This document shows positions 27,161 to 38,100 of a DNA stretch of 64,000 nucleotides, piece by piece. The stretch covers positions 1,364,001-1,428,000 of the forward strand of contig OY776216.1 of assembly GCA_963675435.1 (NCBI GenBank). The letters run 5' to 3'. The number at the start of each line of letters is the position of its first letter. The stretch's first letter is position 1. The position numbers were made by a program, and so were the translations under genes. The notes below the pieces were generated by a model. That model made no database searches. It saw only the letters and a list, made by a program, of their open reading frames with translations, and had not been told where the DNA came from. Origin of the DNA: Saccharicrinis sp963675435. Its GTDB lineage: Bacteria; Bacteroidota; Bacteroidia; Bacteroidales; Marinilabiliaceae.

Positions 27161-29731
27161 ATGAACAGTCAAATTGTAAAATCTTATCAAGAGGAAATAG
27201 AGTTAAAATATCAACTCTACAATAGTCTCTTTTTATCCTTACAGCTTGAGGCCGTTGAAAAAGCTGGAAATTTAATTCCATTATTATTTCAGTCTTCAAT
27301 ACAAGGTCTGCAGAATGGTGAAGATCCGATTACAATTATTAAAAAGTTTTTTGCAAATCATCAGGGAAAATTATCTGAAGAAGAACAAAATGACTTTTTA
27401 TTTAAAGTAATACAATATATTGAACGACAAATTGTGTTGATAGATGCTTTAGAGGATGCCGCCTATAATAAAATTCATAGAATTAATGGGGAAAATTCTT
27501 ATGCTTCAATAAGCGATAGGGTTAAAAAGGAAAATTTAATGACAGAAATGGCAGAGGTCATTAAAGAATTTGGAGTGAGAGTTGTACTTACTGCACATCC
27601 AACCCAATTTTATCCTTCTCAGGTATTGGGAATTATTACAGATTTGATGGAAGCTATTAAAAAAGGTGAAGTTGCTGTAATTCGTGATTTGCTGGGACAA
27701 TTGGGGAAAACCCCGTTTTTTCAAAAGCAAAAGCCATCACCGCTTGATGAAGCTAATCGTTTGACCTTTTATTTGCGCGAAACTTTTTATCCTGCAATAG
27801 GACAGATCTTAGATAAAACAGCAGAAGATTATAAAGATGCCTTGGAGCAAAATAACGAGTTTGTATCATTAGGCTTCTGGCCAGGAGGAGATAGGGATGG
27901 TAATCCGTTTGTTACAGTTGATACAACCAAACAGGTTGCTGCTCGTTTAAGAAATACCGTTACAAACTGTTATTTCAGAGATGTAAAAGAACTTAAAAGA
28001 CGTATAACTTTTGCAGGAGTACACGACAAGGTAGTTGAAATAGAAAGCATGCTTAAGTCAGAACTTGAAAATGCAACTGGAAAGGAAAATGTCGACTTAA
28101 GTGAGTTTATCAAAAGAATTGACGAGGTGGAATCGTTAATTATAGAAAAGCATCAGGGCCTTTTTGTAGAGAAAGTACAGTCGTTGAAGCGTAAGGTTAA
28201 TAATTTTGGTTTCTATATGGCGAGTATTGATATTCGTCAGGATAGTAGGATCATTGCTAAAGCATTAAAAGAAGTAATTAAAGCTTATCCTGATATTTTG
28301 CCTTCTGGAATTTTTGAGATGAGTGATACAGAACAGATTCAGCTGTTGATGAATGCTAAAGGTGCAGCAGATCCAAATGTGTTTGAAGATGAGGTGGTAA
28401 AAGATACTGTAGCATCTTATGGTGTGATTAAAGATATTCAGAAAGCCAATGGACAAAGAGGGGCGCATAGATATATCATCAGCAACTGTAGAGGACCTGT
28501 TGATGTAGCACGTGTTTTAGCTATGTTTCGAATATGTGGGTGGGGATATGATGAGCTAACTGTTGATATCGTTCCTTTATTTGAAACTATAGATGATTTA
28601 AAGTTTGCAGGGGAAGCCATGCAAACGCTATATATCAATCCCACTTATCGTAAGCATCTTACAAATAGAGGTAACAGACAAACTGTTATGTTAGGTTTCT
28701 CTGATGGAACAAAAGATGGTGGATATTTGATGGCTAATTGGGCAATATTTTCAGCAAAAGAAGATATTACGCTTAAATCCAGAGAAAGTGATGTTGAGGT
28801 CGTATTTTTTGATGGTCGTGGAGGACCTCCGGCAAGAGGAGGTGGTAATGCGCACCGTTTTTATGCTGCAATGGGCAAAAATATCGAAAGTCGTCAAATT
28901 CAAATGACTGTTCAGGGGCAAACAATCAGTTCTCATTACGGTATAAAAGAAGCTGCTGCTCACAACCTGGGTTACCTTTTAACAGCAGGCTTATCAAACA
29001 GAATTTATAATAAGCCACAAAATCAAATGGATTCATATCAACATGAATTTATTGCTGAGATGGCAGAGTCAAGTTATAAAAAGTATTTGTCATTAAAGGA
29101 GCATCCTCTGTTTGTACCTTATTTGGAGGAAATAAGTACACTGAAATATTATGGTAAAGCCAATATTGGTAGTAGACCTAGTAAAAGAGGAGGTGGTGAT
29201 AAAATAAACTTTGAGGATTTAAGAGCTATTCCTTTTGTTGGAGCATGGAGTCAATTGAAGCAAAATGTTCCTGGATTTTATGGTCTGGGATCTGCCTTAA
29301 AGGAACAAGAAGAAAAAGGTAATTTACAAGCTTGTGTTGATTTGTATAAAGATTCTATATTCTTTAAAACTTTGCTTTCAAACAGTATGCAGAGTATGAG
29401 TAAAACAAGCTTTGAGTTAACTCGCTATTTAGAGAAACATGAGAAGTTTGGTGAATTCTGGAAAATCATTTATAAAGAGTTCTTATTAACAAAAGAAATG
29501 GTTTTGAAAGTGTCAGGTATGCCTGATTTATTGGATGATAATCCACGAAGTCAGCAAAGTATACGTTTGCGAGAAAAGATTGTACTTCCATTGTTGATTA
29601 TACAACAGTATGCCTTAATGAAAATTCATGAGGCTCAAGGTGGAGAAAAAGATATGCCTATTGATGTATTTGAAAAAATGGTTATTAGGGCAATGTTTGG
29701 TAATATCAATGCAAGTCGTAATTCAGCATAA
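27161..29731 (+). CDS. ppc: Phosphoenolpyruvate carboxylase
   Basis: An 856-residue PEPC. The catalytic histidine is H146 in VVLTAHPTQ. The active-site stretches GFWPGGDRDGNPFVT, GFSDGTKDGG and FFDGRGGPPARGGGNAH are intact. It carboxylates PEP to oxaloacetate, refilling the TCA cycle. That fits a reductive branch with the fumarate reductase/succinate dehydrogenase encoded at 51.8-55.2 kb. Its length is slightly shorter than that of typical proteobacterial enzymes (about 880). It has no operon partners. Confidence 0.97.
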   Translation: MNSQIVKSYQEEIELKYQLYNSLFLSLQLEAVEKAGNLIPLLFQSSIQGLQNGEDPITIIKKFFANHQGKLSEEEQNDFLFKVIQYIERQIVLIDALEDAAYNKIHRINGENSYASISDRVKKENLMTEMAEVIKEFGVRVVLTAHPTQFYPSQVLGIITDLMEAIKKGEVAVIRDLLGQLGKTPFFQKQKPSPLDEANRLTFYLRETFYPAIGQILDKTAEDYKDALEQNNEFVSLGFWPGGDRDGNPFVTVDTTKQVAARLRNTVTNCYFRDVKELKRRITFAGVHDKVVEIESMLKSELENATGKENVDLSEFIKRIDEVESLIIEKHQGLFVEKVQSLKRKVNNFGFYMASIDIRQDSRIIAKALKEVIKAYPDILPSGIFEMSDTEQIQLLMNAKGAADPNVFEDEVVKDTVASYGVIKDIQKANGQRGAHRYIISNCRGPVDVARVLAMFRICGWGYDELTVDIVPLFETIDDLKFAGEAMQTLYINPTYRKHLTNRGNRQTVMLGFSDGTKDGGYLMANWAIFSAKEDITLKSRESDVEVVFFDGRGGPPARGGGNAHRFYAAMGKNIESRQIQMTVQGQTISSHYGIKEAAAHNLGYLLTAGLSNRIYNKPQNQMDSYQHEFIAEMAESSYKKYLSLKEHPLFVPYLEEISTLKYYGKANIGSRPSKRGGGDKINFEDLRAIPFVGAWSQLKQNVPGFYGLGSALKEQEEKGNLQACVDLYKDSIFFKTLLSNSMQSMSKTSFELTRYLEKHEKFGEFWKIIYKEFLLTKEMVLKVSGMPDLLDDNPRSQQSIRLREKIVLPLLIIQQYALMKIHEAQGGEKDMPIDVFEKMVIRAMFGNINASRNSA

Positions 29732-29740
29732 AAAGTCTCC

Positions 29741-29781
29741 AGTCTGCAGTCTCTTGGTTTAGTAACTTGGGACTGTAGACT
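29741..29781. repeat. Imperfect inverted repeat downstream of ppc
   Basis: AGTCTGCAGTC at 29741-29751 and GACTGTAGACT at 29771-29781 form an 11-bp stem with one mismatch and a 19-nt loop. There is no T-run. It may be a weak terminator or a dispersed palindromic repeat. Confidence 0.5.
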
Positions 29782-29799
29782 GAGTACTGTGGATACTAT

Positions 29800-30267
29800 C
29801 TACTGCCCTAACTCATCGTATTTTAAGAAATCCTGAACTTCAAGAAAGGCCTTTTCCATTCTGAGCATTTTATCAATCATAAAACTAAAAATAGCAGGCC
29901 ACTGCGCTGGCACCAGATAGTCTCCCTCCATTTCTTTGTAAACACGACAAACTTCTTCACCATGTTCTTTTTCGTAGGCAAAATCCCAAATTAGAGGTTC
30001 GCCAAATTCATTTTCAAATATTTTTTTTGTTGCCTCTAACTTTTCATAGATGGTTAATCTTCTGGATTCATATTTAATGTTTATTTCAAGAGCAACAACA
30101 ATTTTTTCTCTGCCAACATCAAATCTTAGATCAACACCTTTAATGCCAGTTTTTTCTCCAATCCAATCTTTTACACGGCCTCTTTGGCCAGGAATCTTTC
30201 TGGTACGATTTCCTAATTTTCTCCAAAATTCGAGTACTAATTCTTTTTTTTCTTCTTTTGAGTACAT
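29800..30267 (-). CDS. DUF4268 protein
   Basis: A 155-residue protein matches the DUF4268 family: an N-terminal EFWRKLGNRTRKIPG, a central GVDLRFDVGREKIVVALEI and a C-terminal helix. The fold is thought to be related to restriction-nuclease-like or DNA-associated domains in some fusions, but this standalone form has no demonstrated role. The small membrane gene upstream on the same strand is 6 bp away. Confidence 0.8.
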   Translation of the reverse strand: MYSKEEKKELVLEFWRKLGNRTRKIPGQRGRVKDWIGEKTGIKGVDLRFDVGREKIVVALEINIKYESRRLTIYEKLEATKKIFENEFGEPLIWDFAYEKEHGEEVCRVYKEMEGDYLVPAQWPAIFSFMIDKMLRMEKAFLEVQDFLKYDELGQ

Positions 30268-30273
30268 AGTGTT

Positions 30274-30438
30274 TTATTCTTCTTTTTTACCAGAATTATA
30301 TAATGCAAAAAGTAGATACAGGCTGCCTAGTCCAATCAAACTTCCTCCATATATCTCAGCATTTGGATAGGATCCGTGAATCATACCAAATCCTAATACA
30401 ATACAAATAGCTGCAACAATGCCAAGTTTCTTTTTCAT
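30274..30438 (-). CDS. Small two-helix membrane protein
   Basis: From ATG 30438 (MKKKLGIVAAICIVLGFGM) this is a 54-residue protein with two hydrophobic segments and charged ends (final KKEE). A TTG seven codons upstream is a less likely start. It is tightly coupled, 6 bp, to the DUF4268 gene. No family recognised. Confidence 0.65.
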   Translation of the reverse strand: MKKKLGIVAAICIVLGFGMIHGSYPNAEIYGGSLIGLGSLYLLFALYNSGKKEE

Positions 30439-30500
30439 GTTCTTTTTAATTTGCTTCAAGTTTCATTGAAAAATAGACGTATTGTAAATCCTTTTTGTTC

Positions 30501-30531
30501 AAAAAAAATGCCTGCAATAAATTGCAAGCAT
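30501..30531 (-). terminator. Terminator after the porin gene
   Basis: The stem ATGCCTGCAAT (30508-30518) pairs with ATTGCAAGCAT (30521-30531), with one mismatch. On the minus strand it is followed by eight Ts. It lies 25 bp beyond the porin stop. Confidence 0.75.
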
Positions 30532-30556
30532 CAAATTTATATCTTTAAAATATCTT

Positions 30557-31732
30557 TTAAAAATTATATCTTACACCAAGTGTTATTCTGTTGTTAGAAT
30601 AGTTTTTTGTGTCGATAGGTTTTGATTTACTGGTAAAGTCACTTCCATAAGAAGCTATAGTGTTTAATAATTCTAAACCAACAGTCATTTTACCCGAAAT
30701 AAATACAACACGTGGAGCAAAAGCAATTACTTTTTCAATGTTCGAACCTCTTGTAAAAGAAGTTTCTTCTAAAACAGATTCCTCTTTGGTTCCTAAGTTA
30801 TTAGTTATACCGCCAAATGCTCCTATCTGAACTTTTTTACCATTAGTGTGGATGTCTGTCCAATAAGAGCTGATATAAATAGGGAGGTATTCTCCTGCAA
30901 CAGCAACACCATTGTTCGCTTTACTTGCAACACCGCCAATCATCACCATATTGGTCATGCTACCACCATATATTCCTTCGGCTTTAAAAGTTACTGTAGG
31001 TGTTTTATAGCGTATCGACAAATTTGCTTGCATACTTGTAGTTGTATTTCCTGTTGCTGCAGGTTTTTGATTTTTAACTCCAAAAGTTGCAGCTACAAAT
31101 AGGTCTTTCTGAGCACCATATTTTAATTGTAAATTCATTTCAGGAAAATCAGCTTCTTCTACTTGTCTGGCACCTCCTGAATTTGCAAAGTCAGCTTGTG
31201 AAAGAGCAATGAATGATAAAGATAAATCCTGACCTGCTTTATAAGTATATCTAATTTGCGGAGCTCTGCAAAGTGGATGTATTGGAGCACCTACAACAAA
31301 GTTAACCATACCGGGAAAATTTTCTGGAATAAAAAATGGATGCCAGGATTTTCCAATCAATAATGCTGATTTGTCCCAATCCAGGTTAATAAAAGCATGT
31401 CTTAATCTTACAACAAAATCACTTCCATTTCCAGATGTACCCATAAAGTCTCCTTCAATTTTGGCTGAAGTTTTAGCGCCAAAGGCATCCAGTCCTTTAA
31501 TTTTAGCACCGAACCTTGTTATTCCTGCGCCAAAGTCATATGACTTTTTGCTATCACTAACTTCTTTAGGGTATAAGTAAACATGATTTCTTCGAGATGT
31601 AACACTTTCATGTGTATCCATCATCACATCAAAACCTACAAATCCGTACGGCTTAATTGTAATTTTCTGTTCTTCCTGTGCATTTGCATTTAGGGATAGC
31701 AAAACAATAAAGCAAAATAGTATTTTTTTCAT
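30557..31732 (-). CDS. Outer-membrane porin (DcaP-like)
   Basis: A 391-residue protein has a signal peptide (ending NANAQ) and a predicted beta-barrel. The N-terminal segment KPYGFVGFDVMMDT and the GARFG/LRHAFINLDW...LIGKSWHPFFIPE run are characteristic of DcaP-like porins. The C-terminal residue is F (RYNF), as for outer-membrane proteins. It faces away from the CcsBA gene. Substrate unknown. Confidence 0.82.
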   Translation of the reverse strand: MKKILFCFIVLLSLNANAQEEQKITIKPYGFVGFDVMMDTHESVTSRRNHVYLYPKEVSDSKKSYDFGAGITRFGAKIKGLDAFGAKTSAKIEGDFMGTSGNGSDFVVRLRHAFINLDWDKSALLIGKSWHPFFIPENFPGMVNFVVGAPIHPLCRAPQIRYTYKAGQDLSLSFIALSQADFANSGGARQVEEADFPEMNLQLKYGAQKDLFVAATFGVKNQKPAATGNTTTSMQANLSIRYKTPTVTFKAEGIYGGSMTNMVMIGGVASKANNGVAVAGEYLPIYISSYWTDIHTNGKKVQIGAFGGITNNLGTKEESVLEETSFTRGSNIEKVIAFAPRVVFISGKMTVGLELLNTIASYGSDFTSKSKPIDTKNYSNNRITLGVRYNF

Positions 31733-31879
31733 TTTTAATGATTGATAGTTTCTTGTTTTAAAAATAAAATCGGTTCTTTAAAAAGGTAAAATATTACTCG
31801 ATTGAACAAAGTCTTATTTTTCTGTTTAATTATGTTACATTAGTCGTTAAAGGCCGCAAAGGTATCTAAAATAATATAC

Positions 31880-34800
31880 ATGAAGAAAATTTTAAAATAC
31901 TTATCAGCTCCCTGTCTTTTTATTTCATTACTAATCATTTTAGCAGCTTCAATGGGAATTGCCACATTTGTAGAAAATGATTTTGGAACAAATGCAGCAA
32001 AAGCATTGATCTACAATACGTGGTGGTTTGAGTTTTTGTTTGTTTTTTTAGGAATAAATTTGCTGTTAAATGTCTTAAAACCATATATGTATACCAGAGG
32101 TAAACTAGCTATTCTTATTTTTCATTTATCTTTTTTATTTATAGTGGTAGGTGCTGCACTTACTCGGTATGTTGGATACGAGGGTATTATGCATATTAGA
32201 GAGGGACAAGCTACAGATGAGTTTTTATCTGCAAAAACATATATTTCAGGAGAAATAATTAATGGAAGAGATAGTGTTTTCTTTGAAAAGGAAGTTTTTA
32301 TGTCAGAAAAAAGCAAGGATTATTTTGCAGTGAAAACTAATTTATCTCAACATAACGTAACCATCAAGAGTGTTGATTATATTGAACAAACAAACTTTAT
32401 TCCACAGGAAAGCGAATCAGGAAAACCTTACATTACATTAGTAATTTCAGAAAAGAAATTAGGACGAAAGAATGTAGGTTTGTTTTTAGGAGAAAAAGTG
32501 AATGTGGGTGATTATTTAATTTCCTTTGGTAAAGATTCTGTTGCAGATTTTTGTATTTATCCTAAAGACGGAGTGTTGAAATTTAGTTCAATGCATGATG
32601 TGTCTATTACTAATATGGCATCTAAACAAAAAGAGGTGTTAGATTTATCTAATCCGCAAGTTTTTAAAGACAGGGTGTTGTATACAACCAATGGTATTCT
32701 GATAGTTCAGACTAAGTATCTGGAACATGCCGAACTTATACCAGTAAGAGCTCAGGCTGGAACCCAAGGTGATTTTATGGAAACTGTAGTTTTAGATGTG
32801 GATGTGGATGGAGAGAAAGAGCAATTATTTATTAGTGGCAATAGGGGAGCTTTAGGTGAAGTAAAAGAAGTTGAAGTCGGCAATTTTAAAATAACTGCAT
32901 CCTATGGGGCAAAAGTTTTAAAAACACCGTTTAAATTACACTTAAATGATTTTCAATTGGATAGATATCCTGGTTCAGAGAGTCCTTCTTCGTTTGCAAG
33001 TGAAGTTACGTTGCTAGATGAAAAAGAAAGTAAAAAAGAAGATTTTAGAATATTTATGAATAATATCTTAAGCTATAGAGGGTATCGCTTTTATCAATCA
33101 TATTACGATAAAGATGAAAGAGGTACATTTTTATCTGTAAATAAAGATTACTGGGGGACAACAATTACATATCTGGGATATTTGATAATGGCGATTTTTA
33201 TGTTGCTGTCATTGGTTGCATCGAAAAGCAGATTTAGATTTTTGGCCAGAAAAATTAAAGATATTCAAATACAGAAAAAGAGTTTAATACTGATAGGGAT
33301 ATTTTTTACCGGAACTTTAATGTTTGGCCAGGATATTAATGATGTATCAAAGATAACTCAGCAGCAAGCTGAAAAATTTGGACAGTTGTGGGTTCAGGAT
33401 AACGGAGGTAGAATTAAGCCAATGAATTCAATGAATGGTGAGATTCTTAGAAAATTAGTGAAGCATAATACGTTTAAAGGTTATTCTGCGGATTGGGTGG
33501 TATTAAATATCTTGGTATATCCTGAATTGTGGGATAATATGCCTATGATAACGGTTAAAGCTGAAAGTATAAAACAAATAATTGGGAATAAAGGAAAAAA
33601 AGCTGCTTTCAACCATTTCTTTACAAATGAGGGTACTTATAAGTTAGGTAAAGAGGTGAATATTGCCTATAGAACACGGCCTTCAGATAGAACGAAAGAG
33701 CAAAATGATTTAATTAAGATTGATGAGCAGGTCAATGTTTACTATATGGCCAAAACAGGTAAGTTTTTACAATTATTCCCTCTTCCTGATGATAAAAATT
33801 CAGAATGGGTCATACCTGGTGAGGAGAGCAATTTATTTTCGAAAGAAGAAGTACTTTTTGTAAGAAGTGTTTTGGGTGAATATCTAAGGGCTTTGAAAAA
33901 TGGAGAGGATATAGAAGCTTCGAAATATATTAATGCAATTGAAAATTATCAAAAACGTTATGGAGCTGAAGTTTTACCAAGCAAAACAATAAAGAAACTT
34001 GAGATTTTATATAATAAGAGTAATATATTTTTAATGGCAGCACCAGTCCTTTTTGTGATAGGTGTAATTCTTATGTTGTTTCAATTTATTTATTTGTTCT
34101 TACCACATAAATCTTCCAGGATTGTTAATAAGTCAGGATTGATTTTAACGAGTTTAGGATTTGTTGTTTGTACCGTTGGTTTGGCCATAAGGTGGTATAT
34201 TTCAGGTCATGCACCTTGGAGTAATAGCTATGAATCCATGTTGTATATAGCTTGGTCCATGTTGTTGGCCGGATTAATCTTTGCAAAAAAATCACCAATA
34301 GTATTGTCTGTGGCAGCAGTTTTTTCGGGTATTGTTCTTTTGGTTTCCCATTTAACCTGGATGAATCCAGAAATCACGCCGTTAGTTCCGGTTCTAAAAT
34401 CATATTGGCTCACTATTCATGTGGCTGTTATTGTAGCAAGTTATGGCTTTTTAGGTTTAGGCGCCTTTTTGGCATTCTTCAATTTGATTTTAATAGGTTT
34501 ACGAAAGTCAGGAGGCAAGCATTTGGATCTAACTATTATTGAATTAAGTGCAATAATTGAAATGGGGTTAACCATTGGATTGTACTTAATGACGATAGGA
34601 TCTTTTTTAGGAGGAGTGTGGGCCAATGAATCATGGGGAAGATATTGGGGGTGGGATCCAAAAGAAACATGGTCTTTAGTTACCATTATTGTTTATGCGG
34701 TTATATTACATCTAAGGTTTATTCCATCATTAAAAGACGTTGTTACTTTTAATATTGCCTCGGTGTTAGGATTTTTCTCAATCTTAATGACATATCTAGG

Positions 34801-34954
34801 TGTTAATTATTATTTGGCAGGAATGCATTCCTATGCAAAAGGAGATCCAGTTCCTGTTCCTTCTTTCGTTTATTATTTGATAGTGACTATTTTAGTTGTA
34901 ATTTTTTATGCATGGTATCATGCTAAAAAATCGCCTGGAAATTTAGAATGGTAG
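31880..34954 (+). CDS. Cytochrome c synthase, fused CcsB-CcsA
   Basis: A 1024-residue fusion. The N-terminal third is ResB/CcsB-like (membrane helices around residues 10-90 and a large periplasmic domain). The C-terminal part is CcsA/ResC-like with many helices and the tryptophan-rich heme-handling WWD motif WANESWGRYWGWDPKETW near residues 913-930. Conserved histidines lie in SGHAPWSN and the ASYGFLGLG helix region. System II synthases attach heme to apocytochromes c in the periplasm. Single-gene fusions are usual in Bacteroidota and epsilonproteobacteria. Exported thioredoxins at 9.5-10.6 kb could keep apocytochrome thiols reduced. Confidence 0.93.
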   Translation: MKKILKYLSAPCLFISLLIILAASMGIATFVENDFGTNAAKALIYNTWWFEFLFVFLGINLLLNVLKPYMYTRGKLAILIFHLSFLFIVVGAALTRYVGYEGIMHIREGQATDEFLSAKTYISGEIINGRDSVFFEKEVFMSEKSKDYFAVKTNLSQHNVTIKSVDYIEQTNFIPQESESGKPYITLVISEKKLGRKNVGLFLGEKVNVGDYLISFGKDSVADFCIYPKDGVLKFSSMHDVSITNMASKQKEVLDLSNPQVFKDRVLYTTNGILIVQTKYLEHAELIPVRAQAGTQGDFMETVVLDVDVDGEKEQLFISGNRGALGEVKEVEVGNFKITASYGAKVLKTPFKLHLNDFQLDRYPGSESPSSFASEVTLLDEKESKKEDFRIFMNNILSYRGYRFYQSYYDKDERGTFLSVNKDYWGTTITYLGYLIMAIFMLLSLVASKSRFRFLARKIKDIQIQKKSLILIGIFFTGTLMFGQDINDVSKITQQQAEKFGQLWVQDNGGRIKPMNSMNGEILRKLVKHNTFKGYSADWVVLNILVYPELWDNMPMITVKAESIKQIIGNKGKKAAFNHFFTNEGTYKLGKEVNIAYRTRPSDRTKEQNDLIKIDEQVNVYYMAKTGKFLQLFPLPDDKNSEWVIPGEESNLFSKEEVLFVRSVLGEYLRALKNGEDIEASKYINAIENYQKRYGAEVLPSKTIKKLEILYNKSNIFLMAAPVLFVIGVILMLFQFIYLFLPHKSSRIVNKSGLILTSLGFVVCTVGLAIRWYISGHAPWSNSYESMLYIAWSMLLAGLIFAKKSPIVLSVAAVFSGIVLLVSHLTWMNPEITPLVPVLKSYWLTIHVAVIVASYGFLGLGAFLAFFNLILIGLRKSGGKHLDLTIIELSAIIEMGLTIGLYLMTIGSFLGGVWANESWGRYWGWDPKETWSLVTIIVYAVILHLRFIPSLKDVVTFNIASVLGFFSILMTYLGVNYYLAGMHSYAKGDPVPVPSFVYYLIVTILVVIFYAWYHAKKSPGNLEW

Positions 34955-35125
34955 GTTTGTATGTAGTTTCCAAAAATAACAAAAGGGTGTTTATTTAGTG
35001 TTGATAATTAAAAATATATTTAAGTATATAAAATGCTGAATATTTGTATTTTTGGATAAAACAGAATAGTGTCAATACAACAGTTTGGGGACCTAGATTG
35101 AAATAGTTTAAACCGGGATTGATAA

Positions 35126-38100
35126 ATGAATAGAGAGAGTTTGGGAAACTCGTCCAGGCTTCATGCATTAGAGGCAGAAGTAAAGCACTTGAAAGGGTTG
35201 CTTAAAAAAGTGTCTGCGCCTCATAGAGATAGTAAGGGAAGTATAGATAATTGGCTTGAATTCAAATTAAAAGGGTTAATACAGAAAAAGTTAAGTTATG
35301 AAGAACTTGTAATCACTATTTTAAAGGAAATTGGGCAGAGTGTTGATATTGACCGGGTTTCAATATATAATCATGATGACACCGTAAACGGCTATCTGGC
35401 AAAGTATCAGTGGTGTAATGATCGTTATCAGGAATACTATCCTTCTGATCTGATTATTCAGGATAACGAAAATCCGCTAATAAATCCAACTCACGAAAAT
35501 GCTTTTACTACATGTTCTTTGAATCAGGATATAGAAAAATCATTAGCGCTTAAGTTTGAAATTTTTCAAGTTCAATCTTTATTAATACTCTCTTATAGTA
35601 GTGCTGAAATAGAGAATGGTTTTGTTGTTTTTGAAACATGTGCTTTTAATAGAGAGTGGTATGATTTTGAAATTCATGAGCAAATAGCTAATCTTAAAGT
35701 AGTTCTTTCCTATCTAAATACTTATTGGCACAAAAAAAATGAAGAAAAGGATCTTCTTTACAGAGATCTTTTAAATAAGGCTACCCACGTAATAGGTAAT
35801 GATAAACAAACCAAGAAAGCAATATTTAAAACTTTTGATTTAATTGGTAAAGGGTTACACTTAAATAAAGTGTATTTTGTTCCCAAAACTAGTTTTTCTA
35901 ATCATCATGAGTTTTATTGGAGTAATGATCCTGACGAAGATGAAAATGGACTAATAGGTTTGGATATTGAAAGACTAATTGGGAATTCTTCTATAGAGTC
36001 AGGGTTTATTTTTAATGCTCAGGATCTATCAAAAGAAAATATTGAGGGAATAAGTAATTGTAGCGTTTCAGTAAACACTATTGTGTGCAATAATGATCAT
36101 CAGGGATGGCTTGTAACGGAATTTAAGCAAAATAAACTTATTGATATTTTCAGATACAAACCTTTTATTGATTCAATTGCTCAGATTGCATCAAGTTTAT
36201 TTTGTGATCTTTATTTAGAGAGTGAATTAAATACTCGTTGCTTGTATCTGCTCGAAGCAAACCGGGGACTGGCCATAAAAGAGTCCTTTTTAGAAGGAGT
36301 TTTAAAAAATGCCCCAGTAGGTATTTTGAAGTTGATAGATGGTACAGTAAAGCTCATTAATGATAAGGTTTGTGAGATATTTGAATTAGGTTCGGAAGAG
36401 ATCGTTAATAAAACATTACAAGAACTGCTGAATAATTCAGGTTCTCAGCACTTATTAGAGCAGATAAAAAAAGAAAATACAGTAATTAATAAAGTATTTG
36501 AAATAAAAGTAGGCCTTTATACTAAAGTACTATCGGTAGTAGGTGCTATTGATTTGTCCAACAAAGATAGCGGGCACATACTTTTTGTTTCAGATGTTTC
36601 CTCTCAATTTAATATTGATCAAAAATATAGTGAACTTAAGGATCGGTACGAAAAAATATTAGAAACCTCTATTGATGGAGTAATAATTACCGATGTTAAT
36701 GCTAATGTAAAATTCATAAATAAATCGGCACGTGAATTACTTAAATACGATCTAGTAGAAGCTAATCATTTGAATTTAGAGTCGTTGTTGTCGCAAGAAT
36801 TTACTGTGTTTTTTAATGAGATGCATGCGGTTCTTAATTCCGGAAACCTTTATCGAGTGTGTACCTGTTTAAAAAATAAGGATGGGAAAAATTTAAATGT
36901 TGATTTATGTGTTAATAAAATACAGATTGATCATAAAGAGCATTATTATTTTACGGTTCATGAAATTTCTTATGCTCAAAGTCAGTATCCATCATTAGTT
37001 GCAAGTGAAGAGGAATTTAAACGCTTGGCTCAAAATTCTCCAGATATTATTCTTCGATTGAATCGAGAGCGAAAAATATTATTTTACAATGAAGCACTTA
37101 TTAATCACTTTTCTTTTTTAAAGGATAAAGATGTTATTGGAAAGTCGCTTACAGAATTGAATGTATACAATGAATTAGTGGGTGCTACCTGGCAAACCAA
37201 AGTAGATGATGCGATTAATTTTAATGAAAAAATATCAATGGAGCTCGGCTTTAGTGACGAATCTCTCGATTTATATTTTGATTGGATTATAACTCCTGAA
37301 TTGAATGATGCAGGTGAGGTAGATTGCTTGTTGGCAATAGGTAGAAGTTTGACAGAGCGTAAAAAGTTCGAAAAACAATTGATGGAGGCTAAGGTTAAGG
37401 CTGAGGAATCGGACAAATTAAAATCTTCGTTTCTTGCAAATATGAGCCATGAATTAAGAACTCCATTAAATGCAATTGTTGGTTTCAGTGCTTTGTTAAG
37501 GGGAAGTGAAATTTCTGAAGAAGAAAAAGAAGACTATGTTGATGTTATTCATAAAAACTCAGATAGTTTAATGAGTTTGATCAATAATATTATTGATGTA
37601 GCTAAAATTGAAAGCGGAAAAATATCTGTTGAAAAAGAAGAGATTGATATACATGAAATTCTGCAATCATTATACAGTGATTTTACGACTAAAGTGGAAA
37701 TAGAACATAAGGGAAGAGTAAAACTATATCTTTCTATTCCTAAAAATGAAAAATGTATTTTAAATTCAGATCCAATAAGATTAAGACAAATGCTGGTAAA
37801 TTTAATTGGTAATGCAATTAAATTTACGATTAAGGGCTTTATTGAATTTGGATATGTAAGGGCTGGGGATTTTGTTCGCTTTTTTGTAAAAGATACTGGT
37901 ATTGGTATATCAGAATCTAAGCAAAGGGTTATATTTCAGCCGTTTAGGAAAGAGGTGGAGTCGAATAATCAAATTTATGGCGGTACAGGAGTCGGGTTGT
38001 CAATTTGTGAAAAAATTATTAAGGCTTTAGGGGGTGAAATTGGGTTAAGTTCAGAAAAAGGTGAAGGTTCGGAGTTCTTTTTTACTCATCCAATAGTTAA